The notes under the pieces: model-generated
What the model was told of the DNA's origin: nothing
Database searches by the model: none
Seen by the model: the letters and a program-made list of their open reading frames with translations, nothing else
Part shown: positions 1 to 8,979 of the stretch, in pieces
Layout of the letters: each line of letters begins with the position of its first letter
Numbering within the stretch: the first letter of the stretch is position 1
Made by a program: the position numbers and the translations under genes
Assembly (NCBI RefSeq): GCF_900105335.1
Contig: NZ_LT629770.1
Span: forward strand, 3,100,001 to 3,164,000
Reading direction: 5' to 3'
DNA from: Microbacterium paraoxydans
GTDB lineage: Bacteria; Actinomycetota; Actinomycetes; Actinomycetales; Microbacteriaceae
Length of the DNA: 64,000 bases

Positions 1-419
1 GCCTCGCGCAGCTCCTGCGTCTCCGCATCGGTCATCGCCGACGGATCGGTCGACAGGCGTGCGGCGAAGCGGATCACGACCTGCTCCTGCTCCGTGAAAC
101 CGCTGTCGTCTCCGGCGGCGAAGGCGGCGAGTCCTTCCTCGTCGACGACTCCGGCGCGGAGGGAGCGGCGGCCGTGGGCGAGCAGACAGTGCGCGGATCC
201 GAGGGCCCGCGCCGCCCCGAGGGTCGCGGCCTCGTACACGCGGACGCCGATCGACGGGACGACCGCACGGACGAGCGCCTCGAACGCGGCGTGGGCTTCG
301 GGGTTCACGGCCATGGCCCTGGTGTGTGCGAACACGATGCCGTCGTCGGCGAGGTCGCTCTCGTACATCGCGGCGACGTGGCCGGTCGCGGTGGCCCGCT
401 CGGGAGGGTGGATGATCAT
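1..419 (-). CDS. carboxymuconolactone decarboxylase / AhpD-like protein (3' end beyond window)
   Basis: The reading frame opens with ATG at 419 (protein begins MIIHPPERATATG) and stays open for 139 codons to the left edge, so the C-terminus is missing. The middle has the helical AhpD/CMD pattern, with an alanine-rich helix followed by GSAHCLLAHGRRSLRAG. This resembles the family signature (small residues, Cys, then His three residues later), but only one of the two usual cysteines is present. Family members are alkylhydroperoxidase-like or decarboxylases; the substrate cannot be told from sequence. It is transcribed leftward, away from the small gene at 547. Confidence 0.7.
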   Translation of the reverse strand, partial: MIIHPPERATATGHVAAMYESDLADDGIVFAHTRAMAVNPEAHAAFEALVRAVVPSIGVRVYEAATLGAARALGSAHCLLAHGRRSLRAGVVDEEGLAAFAAGDDSGFTEQEQVVIRFAARLSTDPSAMTDAETQELRE

Positions 420-546
420 GGCGCCTCCTCGGCTCCGGGAGGCGCGGCGAGGGTGCGCACCCCCTCGCCGGGAACGATACGCCGCTCTCGGGTCGGAGAG
501 AAGAACGTGCGGCGCCCGGCGCTCCTGGCAGGCGTACGATCGAGGG

Positions 547-693
547 ATGACCGAATCGAAGCAGGAGAACACCGGGCAGGACGCGCCGCTCGGGCTGCAG
601 CCGCTGCCGGGTGCGATCGAGCTGCTCGACGGCGATGCCGCCGGCTACTGCAGCAACGGCGTCTGCCACATCCCCGCTCCCAAGGAGCGGTGA
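547..693 (+). CDS. small cysteine-containing hypothetical protein (48 aa)
   Basis: ATG at 547 follows a purine-rich stretch (gatcgaggg). The product is short and acidic, with a charged N-terminus (MTESKQENTGQD) and a C-terminal half containing DGDAAGYCSNGVCHIPAPK. The CxxxxCH arrangement could bind a metal or form a disulfide, but I do not recognise the family. It lies alone between the divergent CMD-like gene and the 3' end of the MFS remnant, which runs toward it. It has no signal peptide or membrane segment. The call rests on start context and the protein-like composition. Confidence 0.45.
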   Translation: MTESKQENTGQDAPLGLQPLPGAIELLDGDAAGYCSNGVCHIPAPKER

Positions 694-723
694 GCAGCAG
701 ACGCCGTCGGTGTCTCTGCGCGG

Positions 724-1989
724 TCAGTGACCGCCGTGCGCCGCATCGCCGATGTCGTCGGCGGGCTTGCGCACCAGCGGGCTGAGCGCGACCGCCGCGA
801 GCGAGATGATCGCCGCGATGAGGAACGCCGTCCGCGCACCGGGGGCACCCGCCACCGCCCGCGACAGGCCCTCGTCCTCGCCGGCGTGCAGGATGGCCGA
901 GTACGTGACCGTGAGCAGCGCGACACCGGCCGCGCCGCCGACCTGCTGCAGCGTGTTCAGCACCGCGGAGCCGTGCGAGTACAGCGAGCGGTGCAGCGAC
1001 CCCAGCGACGAGGAGAACAGCGGCGTGAACGACATCGCGAGGCCGACCGACATGGCCGCCTGTACGACGATCAGCAGCCACCACACGGTGTGCTCGCCGA
1101 CCGTCGAGTAGAAGAAGAGCGAGGCCGAGACGAGGATCGTGCCGGGGATGAGCAGCGGTCGGGTGCCCTTCGCGTCGTACACACGACCCATGATCGGTCC
1201 GAGGAGGCCCATCAGCACCGAACCGGGGAGCAGGATGAGGCCCGACTCCAGAGCGCTGAGTCCGGCGACGTTCTGCAGGTACTGCGGCAGCAGCGTGAGC
1301 GTGCCGAACATCGACAGGGCCAGGATCGTCATGATGATGACGGCCAGCGAGAAGTTCGCCGAACGGAACACGCGCAGGTCGAGCAGCGCGTCGTCCACCC
1401 GCTGCAGCACGAGCTGGCGCCAGACGAAGAGGGCGAGCGAGACGGCGCCGACGACCAGGGCGATGACGCCAGTCGTGCCGCCCGCACCGCCTTCGCCGCC
1501 GAACTGGCTGAGGCCGAAGACGATGCCGCCGAAACCCAGCGCCGCGAGCGGGATGGACAGCACGTCGAGCGGAGCCTTGCGGGTCTCGCCGAGGTTCGTC
1601 ATCCACTTCGCACCCATGCCGAGCGAGATCAGGGCGATGGGCAGCACGATCGCGAACAGCGCACGCCAGTTGAACGCGTCGAGCACGGCGCCCGCGAGCG
1701 TCGGGCCGATGGCGGGCGCGAGCGAGATGACGAGGCCGACGCGGCCCATCATGCGGCCGCGCGACTGCGCCGGCACGACGTTCATGATCGTCGTCATCAG
1801 CAGCGGCATCATGATGCCGGTGCCCGCCGCCTGGATCACGCGGCCCGCGAGCAGCACGGAGAAGCCGGGCGCCACGAGCGCCACGAGCGTGCCGAGCGAG
1901 AAGGCCGTCATCGCGGCGATGAAGACCTGCCGCGTCGTGAAGCGCTGCAGGATGAAGCCGGTGGTCGGGATGACCACCGCCATGGTGAG
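724..1989 (-). pseudogene. MFS drug exporter (DHA2 family), 3' portion of a gene split by the mobile element
   Basis: About 421 residues of a 14-TM EmrB/QacA-type exporter remain. They start in the second or third membrane helix (LTMAVVIPTTGFILQRF), run through motif C-like and central segments (AGRVIQAAGTGIMMPLL, ALLDLRVFRS) and end in KPADDIGDAAHGGH. The first two helices are missing. They are encoded at 50217-50428, where the peptide reads QWLTSAFM; joining the two parts gives QWLTSAFMLTMAVVIP in one frame. Element DNA next to the junction supplies an in-frame ATG at 2016 (MASNVNAFML), so a shortened chimeric protein could be made. Without the N-terminal helices it is probably non-functional while the element is integrated. 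Confidence 0.85.
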
Positions 1990-2014
1990 CATGAAAGCAT
2001 TGACGTTACTAGCC
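1968..2014. other. attL: left junction of the integrated element
   Basis: The chromosomal half (1968-1987) meets the element half (1990-2014) at the AG dinucleotide 1988-1989. The 8 bp agcatgaa at 1988-1995 recurs at 50217-50224. The element half ends in cgttactag (2004-2012), whose reverse complement ctagtaacg lies at 50194-50202. Both copies stand 14 bp from the AG, as expected for the two arms of a serine-integrase attP. The exact crossover is inferred from this symmetry. Confidence 0.8.
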
Positions 2015-2043
2015 ATCTTACGGGTGTTTGCGGATCGCTGCAC

Positions 2044-2692
2044 AGCGGAGCGAGCGAGTCGCCGCGCACCGTTCGGGCTTAGGGCTCGCAGGCAAGGCGG
2101 GCGAAGTCAGTACTGGTCAAGATATGGGAAGGAACGTGCGGGCGATCTCCAGACCTCGTATGGGCGATTTTCGCGTTGCCAGAATCGTTCGAATAGTCAA
2201 GGGGTGATCTGTCCCGGAATGCGCTGAGTGCGATTGTTCAGGCCACCCGGAGCGTTCGCCGATTCGTGGAACGAAGGCCGACCCCGTCGCCAACTAGACA
2301 TCCGCGTGGTCGCAGTGGTCCGCTGCGTCTGAAGGCTTCTCGACGATGCTTGCCGAAGGGCGCCCGGATGGGGCGACCTACTCGCGTGAGCGCATGCAAC
2401 TGTGGCATCGCGTTCGACGAGAGTTCGTCGACCGAGGATGCTGAAAGCGCGGCACCGGATCATCAATGAACCGGTGCAGCGTCGGTAGGGGGATTCGGAT
2501 CGTGGGTTCGACTTCACGCCTAGCCGCAGTTCTCGTAGCGCGCGGTCGGACGATCTCCCGGGGAACAACTTCGTTGTCGTTCGACCTCTGGTTCCGAGTC
2601 GCCTAACCGGGCAGGCCCGGATCATGATTCATGCTCGGGATGAGGACGCGCGCTCGAAGTGCATCACCCTTCGGACGCGCGCCCATCGGTAA
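2044..2692. other. left-end non-coding stretch of the element
   Basis: I find no convincing gene in these 650 bases. The open frames on both strands are arginine- and serine-rich with no recognisable motif and no good start context. The stretch separates attL from the 3' end of the sigma-like gene. It may be decayed sequence or hold regulatory sites; I see no strong hairpin. Confidence 0.5.
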
Positions 2693-3538
2693 TCAATGGA
2701 CGCGGTTGCAACGAGGGTCGTGGCCGTCGCACAGTGCGTCGTGCATCAGAGCGAGCGCGGTCTCCCGAACCCGCTGGATGGTTGCCCGCGAGGGCGTCCA
2801 CCATTCGGCGTTCGCTCCGAGGTCGTCGCGCGCAGCCCGCTTGAGCTCCTCAGCGATGACCGCGTCGGCGACGCTGTCGTCGCCGTCGAGCCCGAATGCT
2901 CGAGTGATGATGAAGAGGGGGTCGGTCTTCCCATCGCGGCCGATGGTCAGCGCAGCGAGTGCCCGCGCCACGTCGAGGACGCAGTCGATGGTGTCGTACG
3001 GGTCGCGCGCGGCGCTCGAGTGAACTGCTTCTTCGTCGATGCTGGCGTGTCCGCCCAGGGCGCTGTGAAGGGCGCGCATCGACGCTTCCGCGAGGATGCC
3101 GCGTGCCTGCGCGATAGCGGATTCGAGGTTGCCGCCCGCGTCAGTCATCGCGGTGCGATACTCGCGGCGTCGCTGTGCCGGGATGACCATAGCGCCCTGC
3201 ATGTTCGTTTCGTCTGCGGCACGGAGGACGGAACGCTCGAGCGCCTGGATGAGGCGCACTCCTGCCTTGTTCGTGAACACCGCCTCCGTGAAGCCGGCGA
3301 GGACGTTCGAGCGGACCTCGTCGATGTCGACCGAGCCGCCCATGCGGCGGTACTCGGAAGCTGCGCGACCGCGCAGGGCGGGGATGTACTGCCACAGCAG
3401 CTGCTCGAAGTGCGGACGGCGCCGCTGGCGCTGGTTGACCTCGCGTCGCGCCCCTGCGATGAGGTGGGCTTCCTGCTCGGAGCTGAGCGGCTCCCGGGTC
3501 TCGTCGTCGGGCGTAATGAAGATGTCGTTGAAGTTCAT
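2693..3538 (-). CDS. sigma-70-like protein of the mobile element
   Basis: 281 aa. The central part (about residues 45-120) has an acidic and helical layout like sigma region 2 (EYRRMGGSVDIDEVRSNVLA). The C-terminus (about 205-270) matches the plan of region 4: FIITRAFGLDGDDSVADAVI, then a helix-turn-helix ending SRATIQRVRETALALMHDAL. This compares with the RxxFGLDG...SRERVRQIExxAL signature of group 1 and 2 sigma factors. In the family, region 4 contacts the -35 element. The protein may redirect host RNA polymerase to element promoters, or be a degenerate sigma mimic; which one is inference. It is the last gene of the leftward replication block, separated from the polymerase gene by about 540 bp. 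Confidence 0.55.
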   Translation of the reverse strand: MNFNDIFITPDDETREPLSSEQEAHLIAGARREVNQRQRRRPHFEQLLWQYIPALRGRAASEYRRMGGSVDIDEVRSNVLAGFTEAVFTNKAGVRLIQALERSVLRAADETNMQGAMVIPAQRRREYRTAMTDAGGNLESAIAQARGILAEASMRALHSALGGHASIDEEAVHSSAARDPYDTIDCVLDVARALAALTIGRDGKTDPLFIITRAFGLDGDDSVADAVIAEELKRAARDDLGANAEWWTPSRATIQRVRETALALMHDALCDGHDPRCNRVH

Positions 3539-4077
3539 GAGGGTCTTTCAGATGTCACGCGAAATGATTTGCGTGGTGTAGATGTGGTTCAATCAGGTGT
3601 TCAGTTGTGGGGCCGGCGCTGCCGCGGTTACCCTGCGGCAAGCTCCGAAGCGGCCCGGGGGTGCCTGCCGGAACGTGCCTCTGCGCGTCAGCTCAGGTGC
3701 TCCGAAACGGTTGCTTTCGGTACCCCCTCTATGCGGTCCGCCTCGAAACGCACGCATCGCCCGCCGGTCGTTGGTTGCAGGTCGGGTGCGCGAGGTGGCC
3801 AAAGTCGAGGTCACGCGCGAAAATCACCACGTTTGATGAAGGTGGTCGGGTTGGTCCGAACGAGGTGCAATCGACGCGATAGCGCTCGGGGATACATGAC
3901 GCTGGGAGGCAGCTACTGTGCCGTGCCAGAGGCCCGGCCGAACGCGGCAGCGGAAACGACGAAGCCGTCATGCGGATCGCTGATCTGCATGACGGCTTCG
4001 CCATCTGAGGTTCGGGATCGAAGGCGGTCGGCGGGCTCGCCGTTATGTTCTGTGTTCGCCGCCCGGGCGGCGAGGAT
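3539..4077. other. intergenic stretch between polymerase and sigma-like genes
   Basis: No supportable gene is present. It contains the strong hairpin at 3960-4000 just after the polymerase stop, and presumably the promoter of the sigma-like gene near 3540-3620, where local AT content rises (aaatgatttgcg, tagatgtggttc). The remaining frames look like non-coding arginine/alanine-rich shadows. Confidence 0.45.
3960..4000 (-). terminator. 14-bp perfect hairpin downstream of the DNA polymerase gene
   Basis: The arms cgaagccgtcatgc (3960-3973) and gcatgacggcttcg (3987-4000) are exact reverse complements with a 13-nt loop. It lies 78 bp past the stop of the leftward polymerase gene. No T-run follows, which is common for actinobacterial terminators. 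A regulator-binding site is the alternative. Confidence 0.6.
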
Positions 4078-5799
4078 CTACGCAGTTGCTCCGTAGCCGT
4101 GACCCCAGGATGGGCCGTAGACCTCTGCATCGGCGAGGATGGGCACACCCATGAAGTCCGTCTCCATCACTTCCTTCATCCGGAGCACCGTCTTCGCGGC
4201 ATCGGCGACTGGAGCCTGCCCCACAACCTCATCGTGTACCGGCAGCAACAGGTTGTTGCCGAAACCAGCGTCGTGAAGGCGGATCAAGGATTCCGCAAGA
4301 ATGTCACGCGCAACGGACTGGACCGCGTAGTTCGTCGCGGTGAACGAACGCGACATGTCCAGGGGCAGAAGTCGACCGTGAACGTTCACTACCTCGAAGC
4401 GATCTCGCCGTCGAGCGTCAGCGATGAGCCTCTTCCCGTAGTGCTTGATGCCGGGGAACAACTCGTCGTACTTGCGCATCGCCGGCTCCACCTGCGTCTT
4501 CGGGATCCCAGTCTGAAGCGACACGGTAGAAGCGCTTCCTCCATACACTTTTCCGAGGCCAATCTGCTTGCTAAGGTCGCGCTGGCGAGAGGTAAAGCTC
4601 TCTCCGAACACGAGGCTCGCCGTGAAGTCGTGAAGGTCCTGTCCGCCAAGGATCGCGTCGAGCATCCTTTCGTCGCCGCAGAGCGCAGCGAGCACACGCA
4701 TCTCGATCTGCTTGTAGTCGAGCGAGAGGATGACGTTGCCGGGATCGGCGATGATGCACCGCCGCACCAAATGGCCCTTGGAAGGCAGTTGCTGGAGCGC
4801 TGGGCGAGAGAGCGACATGCGTCCCGTGCGCGCGGCGAGCGTCGTGATGGACGGATGGATACGACCCTCACCATCGGTCTGGAAGAGGAATGGGCGAGTG
4901 TAGGACTCCTTCCACCCCTGCGCTCGTCGTGCGTGGAGGACCGCCTCTGCGAGAGGATTCGGATCCCTCCTCTCGATCCTCTCGTTGTCTTCGGTGAGGT
5001 CGGCGAGAGGTAGGAGCACGCTCTTGTCCACCTTGAGCGCTCCACTCTCGGTTCGCTCACTTAGATGCTCACCCATGGCGAGAAGTGCTGAAGCTACTTG
5101 CGATGGGTTCTGGACGCTGGTCACGCCGTACCGGGCTGCTTGAATCGTCCAACGGGCTGCGTCCTCGTCAAGCGAGGTATGCAATCTCTGCGTGTACTCG
5201 CGGTCAACGCGAACACCTCGACGAGCCATCGTGGACACGACCGCCTGGAGCCGGTGCTCCTTCGTGGCCAAGGCTGTGAGGTCGAGCCTATGGATCATCG
5301 GAGCGATCTTTCCGAACAGGCTGAGGGTCAGGTGTGCGCGTACGCCCAGCAGATCAGGCTCGACCACGTTCTCGGTGCTGAGTGCGTCTGGTGCAAGGTA
5401 GTGTCGGACGGCTTCGGTGAGAGAGTGTCCGGAGCCGCCGTCGTTGCGAGAACGGGGATCCAAGAGGTGGGTGAACACCCGCGTGTCGAACGTCGCGCCG
5501 GCGAGCTGTTCGATGGTGACTCCGAGGTGTCTGTCGAGTGTTTCCATGGTGTACGCCGCGTCGTGCATCACGAGCCGGTGGCCGCCGCCCAGATAGTCAC
5601 GGATGACCTGGCGCCACAGATCGACGCGGAGGGTCCAGGCACCTGCTTCGGTGGCCAACGCCACGTGGGTCAGTCGCGTATTGGGCTGGTAGATATCCAA
5701 AGGCGGGATGGCGACGGCGATGATGTTCGTCGAGGCGAATGCCTCGCGCATCGCGGCGAGGTCGGCCGAGAACTGTGGGGCGTCAATGGTGATCTGCAT
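4078..5799 (-). CDS. family A DNA polymerase (phage/plasmid type)
   Basis: 573 aa. Residues up to about 190 look like a degenerate 3'-5' exonuclease-type domain. The polymerase domain follows, with motif A LSLDYKQIEMRVLA (about 355-370), motif B RQRDLSKQIGLGKVYGG (about 415-430) and motif C LLPVHDEVV (about 525), which contains the catalytic HDE. Length is shorter than host Pol I (about 880 aa) because the 5'-nuclease domain is absent. That is typical of phage replicative enzymes. The start lies 12 bp after the primase-helicase stop, with tgagg overlapping that stop as the ribosome-binding site, so the two are co-transcribed. Role inferred: replication of the excised element. Confidence 0.93.
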   Translation of the reverse strand: MQITIDAPQFSADLAAMREAFASTNIIAVAIPPLDIYQPNTRLTHVALATEAGAWTLRVDLWRQVIRDYLGGGHRLVMHDAAYTMETLDRHLGVTIEQLAGATFDTRVFTHLLDPRSRNDGGSGHSLTEAVRHYLAPDALSTENVVEPDLLGVRAHLTLSLFGKIAPMIHRLDLTALATKEHRLQAVVSTMARRGVRVDREYTQRLHTSLDEDAARWTIQAARYGVTSVQNPSQVASALLAMGEHLSERTESGALKVDKSVLLPLADLTEDNERIERRDPNPLAEAVLHARRAQGWKESYTRPFLFQTDGEGRIHPSITTLAARTGRMSLSRPALQQLPSKGHLVRRCIIADPGNVILSLDYKQIEMRVLAALCGDERMLDAILGGQDLHDFTASLVFGESFTSRQRDLSKQIGLGKVYGGSASTVSLQTGIPKTQVEPAMRKYDELFPGIKHYGKRLIADARRRDRFEVVNVHGRLLPLDMSRSFTATNYAVQSVARDILAESLIRLHDAGFGNNLLLPVHDEVVGQAPVADAAKTVLRMKEVMETDFMGVPILADAEVYGPSWGHGYGATA

Positions 5800-5811
5800 G
5801 ATGCTCGTGCC

Positions 5812-8307
5812 TCAAAGTGGGACGACGTCGGACTCGGGGGTCTCGATGAACCAGTCGTCGAGGGAAGGGGCGTCGGAGATCGACGTCGTAGGCGCGGTCG
5901 CTGCGACCACAGGCGAGGGCAGCGCTAGGCCGCTCTCCTCGTCCTCTTCGGCTGCCTTCGCACGATCCGCGTCGTTGGCGGGACGGATCCCGTCGAAGGC
6001 TTGGCCCTTGTTGGTCTTGCGCTGAACGAGGCCGCGTTCGGTGAGCGCTCCATAGAAGGCACGACGCGTCCAAACCTCCTTGAGGGGGAGTCCTTCGGCC
6101 TTGGTCCACGCGGTGTACGACTCGTAGAGCATCGCCCCATCGCAGCGCGAACCCTCGTCGGCGACGAAGTTGCCTGGGAAGAACCCGGCGAGAGCGTCGC
6201 TGGTGGCCTTATAGGTCTTTGTCGCGTCCTTGATCCACTGCGGATCGCGAAGACCCTCCCTGTGCCAGCGCACGGCGCCCTGAACCAGCCAAGTGGCGAT
6301 TCCCTGGGCTTCGCTGCGGAGCGTCGCCCCGAGGTTCGGGTCGGCGGTACCCGCCTCGGTGAAGGAGTGGTTCCAGTGGATCATCTTGACTCGCCGCCAC
6401 AAGCCGCCATCCTGTCCCTTGAACGCGGGCTTGTTGTTCGATGCCAGCAGCAGGAGGAAGTTCGGCTTGAACGTGAAGTTCTCTTTGTGGAGGAACCGTG
6501 CGGTAACGCGGTCGCCGCCGGTCACGCTCTTGAGCTTGGCCTCGTCCATTGCCTTGCCCGCGTTGCCCTCGGATGCGAGAGCGAACCGGGCGCCCTTGAG
6601 GGCTGCGGTGTCGTTGGAGATCCCGCCGGCGGGCTTCTCCTCGAACGCTGAGAACGCGGTGGTGACGGTGAAGTCGTCGCAGACGTCTGCAATCGCTTCG
6701 TGCATGGTGCTCTTGCCGTTGCCGCCCTTGACGCCGTAGTTAACGATGAAGCACGCCTCGGAAGTGTGGCCCGTGATCCCGTATCCGAGCAGTACCTGGA
6801 AGTACTCGACGACGCCCTCCTTCTCGGGGTGGGCCTCTTCGATGAAGCGAACCCAGCGTGGCGCCGTGGCTTCAGGGTCGTAGTCGAACCGGAACGACTT
6901 TGTGAGCAGGAGCGAGGAATCGTGGGGGCAGAGTTCGCCGGTGCGAAGATCCACAACACCGTTGGTGAACGCGGCCAGGTGGTTGTGCTGGTCGAATGCG
7001 GTGAAGCTGACGCCCACGCCGGGGAGAGCTTGTAGTTCGCGGATCATTGCGGAGAGGCCTCGCGAGGATTGCACCGCCGCGGCGAATCGAGACCAGCGCG
7101 TCGCCCGCTCATGCTCGTCGCTATCGCGGGCCTTCCCTTCAGCATTTTTGACCTCCACAGCAGCGTGAGCGCGGACGATGTCCGCCACCTCCTGAGCCCA
7201 GGTACGGACCTGCTGAACTCCATCAGGACGCCAGACGCCCTTGTCGACGGTCATGAAGCCTGTCTCCGGTGTGTACCGGAGATCAGCGCCGAGCCCTTTG
7301 ATGTAGGCGAGCAGGTAGCGAGCCGCCCCGAGGTCGGTGAGCGAGTAGAGCTTCTCGTTCCAGGAGCGACGGGAGACTTCGACCAAAGCGAGCGGCTTCG
7401 TCTCGGCGATGGCATGCATGAGGAGTGGTCGGAAGGCTTCGCCCTCCTGCGCGCGCCAGTCGGAGAGGTCGAGGCCCTCGGGCACGTCAAGGACTCGCAC
7501 GGAGACTTCGCGCTCGACGAGGAGCTTGGCGAGGTTGGAGTTGAAGTTGCTGCCGGCGGTGTCGCCATCTCCGCAGATCACCACAGGCCGACCGTCTACC
7601 CACGAGGCGATCTCGTCGGCGTTGCTAGCGTTCACTCCCGCGGCACCGGCGATGGCAATGGCGTCGTACCCGATGGCGGCGGCAGTCAGCCCGTCGCCGG
7701 GGCCCTCGACGATGAGGACCTCGTTCCAGTCCGTGGAGCCCGGGAGCCACGCCATCCGGCTCCATGCCGATCCCCTCGGGTTCTTCGGTCCGAGCCACTT
7801 CACGGCGTGCGTTCCGTCTATATCTCGTCCTTGGTAGCCGCGGGGGACGCCCTGCGGCGTCAGGAACGGGACGACGAGTCGACGGACGCCGCCCTGGGTC
7901 ACCGAGCCAAGCTGCAGCCGTTCGGCATCTGCGCTCGTGATCCCGAACCGACGCTGGGCATAGTTGCGGCTGGATTCGTCGAGGTTTACTGCCCACTTGT
8001 CCAGTTGCACTGCGAGCGCGGCGATCTCCGCGGTCCCCGCGGGGCCCTTCGCTGCAGTGGAGCGGAGCGGAGGCGCGTCGGAGATGTCGATGGTCGCGAT
8101 ATCACGCAGCGTCATATCGAGCGCCTTGAGCACGGTCTTGTTGGAGCATCCGACCCGGCAGTGGATGAGGACCTTGCCGTGCTCGGTGATGGTGATCCGC
8201 AGATGAGGGTTCTCGGGACGGTCCTCGTGCGCTGGACAGACAGCAAGGATGCCGTCGCTGGTGTGGCCAGTCACGTTCAGACGGGAGATCAGTTCGGAGT
8301 AGAGCAT
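5812..8307 (-). CDS. P4/D5-type primase-helicase
   Basis: 831 aa. The N-terminus has a CHC2-like zinc-binding primase motif (CPAHEDR ... HCRVGCS, about residues 24-55). A Toprim domain follows, with LIVEGPGDGL near 200 and ICGDGDTAG near 243. The C-terminal half has the D5_N/P4 helicase region with Walker A NYGVKGGNGKST near 525 and the downstream LLLLASNNKPAFKGQDGGLWRR box typical of superfamily 3 phage helicases. These proteins prime and unwind DNA at phage, plasmid and satellite origins. It precedes the polymerase in the same operon. Confidence 0.92.
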   Translation of the reverse strand: MLYSELISRLNVTGHTSDGILAVCPAHEDRPENPHLRITITEHGKVLIHCRVGCSNKTVLKALDMTLRDIATIDISDAPPLRSTAAKGPAGTAEIAALAVQLDKWAVNLDESSRNYAQRRFGITSADAERLQLGSVTQGGVRRLVVPFLTPQGVPRGYQGRDIDGTHAVKWLGPKNPRGSAWSRMAWLPGSTDWNEVLIVEGPGDGLTAAAIGYDAIAIAGAAGVNASNADEIASWVDGRPVVICGDGDTAGSNFNSNLAKLLVEREVSVRVLDVPEGLDLSDWRAQEGEAFRPLLMHAIAETKPLALVEVSRRSWNEKLYSLTDLGAARYLLAYIKGLGADLRYTPETGFMTVDKGVWRPDGVQQVRTWAQEVADIVRAHAAVEVKNAEGKARDSDEHERATRWSRFAAAVQSSRGLSAMIRELQALPGVGVSFTAFDQHNHLAAFTNGVVDLRTGELCPHDSSLLLTKSFRFDYDPEATAPRWVRFIEEAHPEKEGVVEYFQVLLGYGITGHTSEACFIVNYGVKGGNGKSTMHEAIADVCDDFTVTTAFSAFEEKPAGGISNDTAALKGARFALASEGNAGKAMDEAKLKSVTGGDRVTARFLHKENFTFKPNFLLLLASNNKPAFKGQDGGLWRRVKMIHWNHSFTEAGTADPNLGATLRSEAQGIATWLVQGAVRWHREGLRDPQWIKDATKTYKATSDALAGFFPGNFVADEGSRCDGAMLYESYTAWTKAEGLPLKEVWTRRAFYGALTERGLVQRKTNKGQAFDGIRPANDADRAKAAEEDEESGLALPSPVVAATAPTTSISDAPSLDDWFIETPESDVVPL

Positions 8308-8328
8308 GAGAGTCAGTTCTTGTCGGGG

Positions 8329-8949
8329 TCAGTCGTTGAGAAGAAGGTGTGCGGTCGCGTGCGGGAGGGTGGCGCGTCCGGTCGGCGTCGTTGAGATGCG
8401 GAGCGTCGCCGGAACATCGCGACCAGCGGCTTCGAGCCGTTGAGGGATGTCCGCTCGGCGGAGGCGTTCAGCGAGGTCCCATGAGGTGGACCGGAACAGG
8501 AGCGTCCCCAGGTCCGGTGCTGCGGCGAGCTGGCAGTACAGACTGGTGACAAGCCGTTCTCCGGTGTCGCGCGCCCGCCGCCGTCGCTGCAGCAGGCTGA
8601 GTTCGCGGTCCGGGTCGAGAACGCGGGAGCGGTCCGGGAGGATGAGCTCGTCTCCTGTGCTCATGTAGTTGTGGGCCGTGTTCTTGCGGAAGAACCGGAT
8701 CTGGAACGACATGGACGAGGTGATGATGACGTTCAGCTCGGACGTGGCGGTCAGGACCTCGAGCGTGTCCTGCGACGGCCCCGGCCAAGGGCGGGGAGCA
8801 GTTCCGCCGAGTACCCCGTGCAGCGAGCTGGCGACCGTGGGGCTGTCGGTGGTGATTCGCCAGGTGTCCAGTGACCGGGGGACTCCCTGGAGTTGCTGGG
8901 CGAAACGGAGACGACCTACGACCGGTGTACGGGGGGAGGGGTTGACCAT
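8329..8949 (-). CDS. gp3-like recombination directionality factor candidate
   Basis: 206 aa from ATG 8949, preceded by aggaac at a good distance. The N-terminal half resembles the phiC31 gp3 family that controls serine integrases. It has an opening PVVGRLRFAQ, a central DTWRITTDSPTVASSLHGVL, then GGTAPRPWPGPSQDTLEVLT, matching the family's G-R-I-R, ETFRFTS...A-V-A-x-x-Y-G-G and PWP motifs as I recall them. The cysteine-rich zinc segment of gp3 is not evident, so this is a divergent member. In the family, the factor binds the integrase and switches it from attP x attB to attL x attR recombination (excision). It lies immediately upstream of the primase gene. Confidence 0.6.
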   Translation of the reverse strand: MVNPSPRTPVVGRLRFAQQLQGVPRSLDTWRITTDSPTVASSLHGVLGGTAPRPWPGPSQDTLEVLTATSELNVIITSSMSFQIRFFRKNTAHNYMSTGDELILPDRSRVLDPDRELSLLQRRRRARDTGERLVTSLYCQLAAAPDLGTLLFRSTSWDLAERLRRADIPQRLEAAGRDVPATLRISTTPTGRATLPHATAHLLLND

Positions 8950-8979
8950 GAAAGTTCCTGACGTGCTGGGGTGCGGACG

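Noticed and set aside
2004..2012. Terminal inverted repeats of a DDE transposon (cgttactag at 2004 and its complement at 50194)
   Set aside because: There is no matching target duplication outside the repeats and no DDE transposase at the ends; the repeats fit the two arms of a serine-integrase attP.
724..2043. The 439-codon MFS frame as an intact gene
   Set aside because: Its first 18 codons come from element DNA or the shared core, and the first two membrane helices are missing; the true N-terminus is at 50217-50428.
727..2082. Long plus-strand open frame (451 codons) opposite the MFS remnant
   Set aside because: It is Arg/Glu/His-rich with no motif, and mirrors a real membrane-protein gene on the other strand. 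Long antisense frames are expected at this GC content.
2696..4096. 466-codon plus-strand frame across the sigma-like gene
   Set aside because: Composition is shadow-like and it crosses the hairpin at 3960-4000; the minus-strand frame has sigma motifs.
4045..5013. Plus-strand frame opposite the DNA polymerase
   Set aside because: The minus-strand gene has all polymerase motifs; the plus frame is low complexity.
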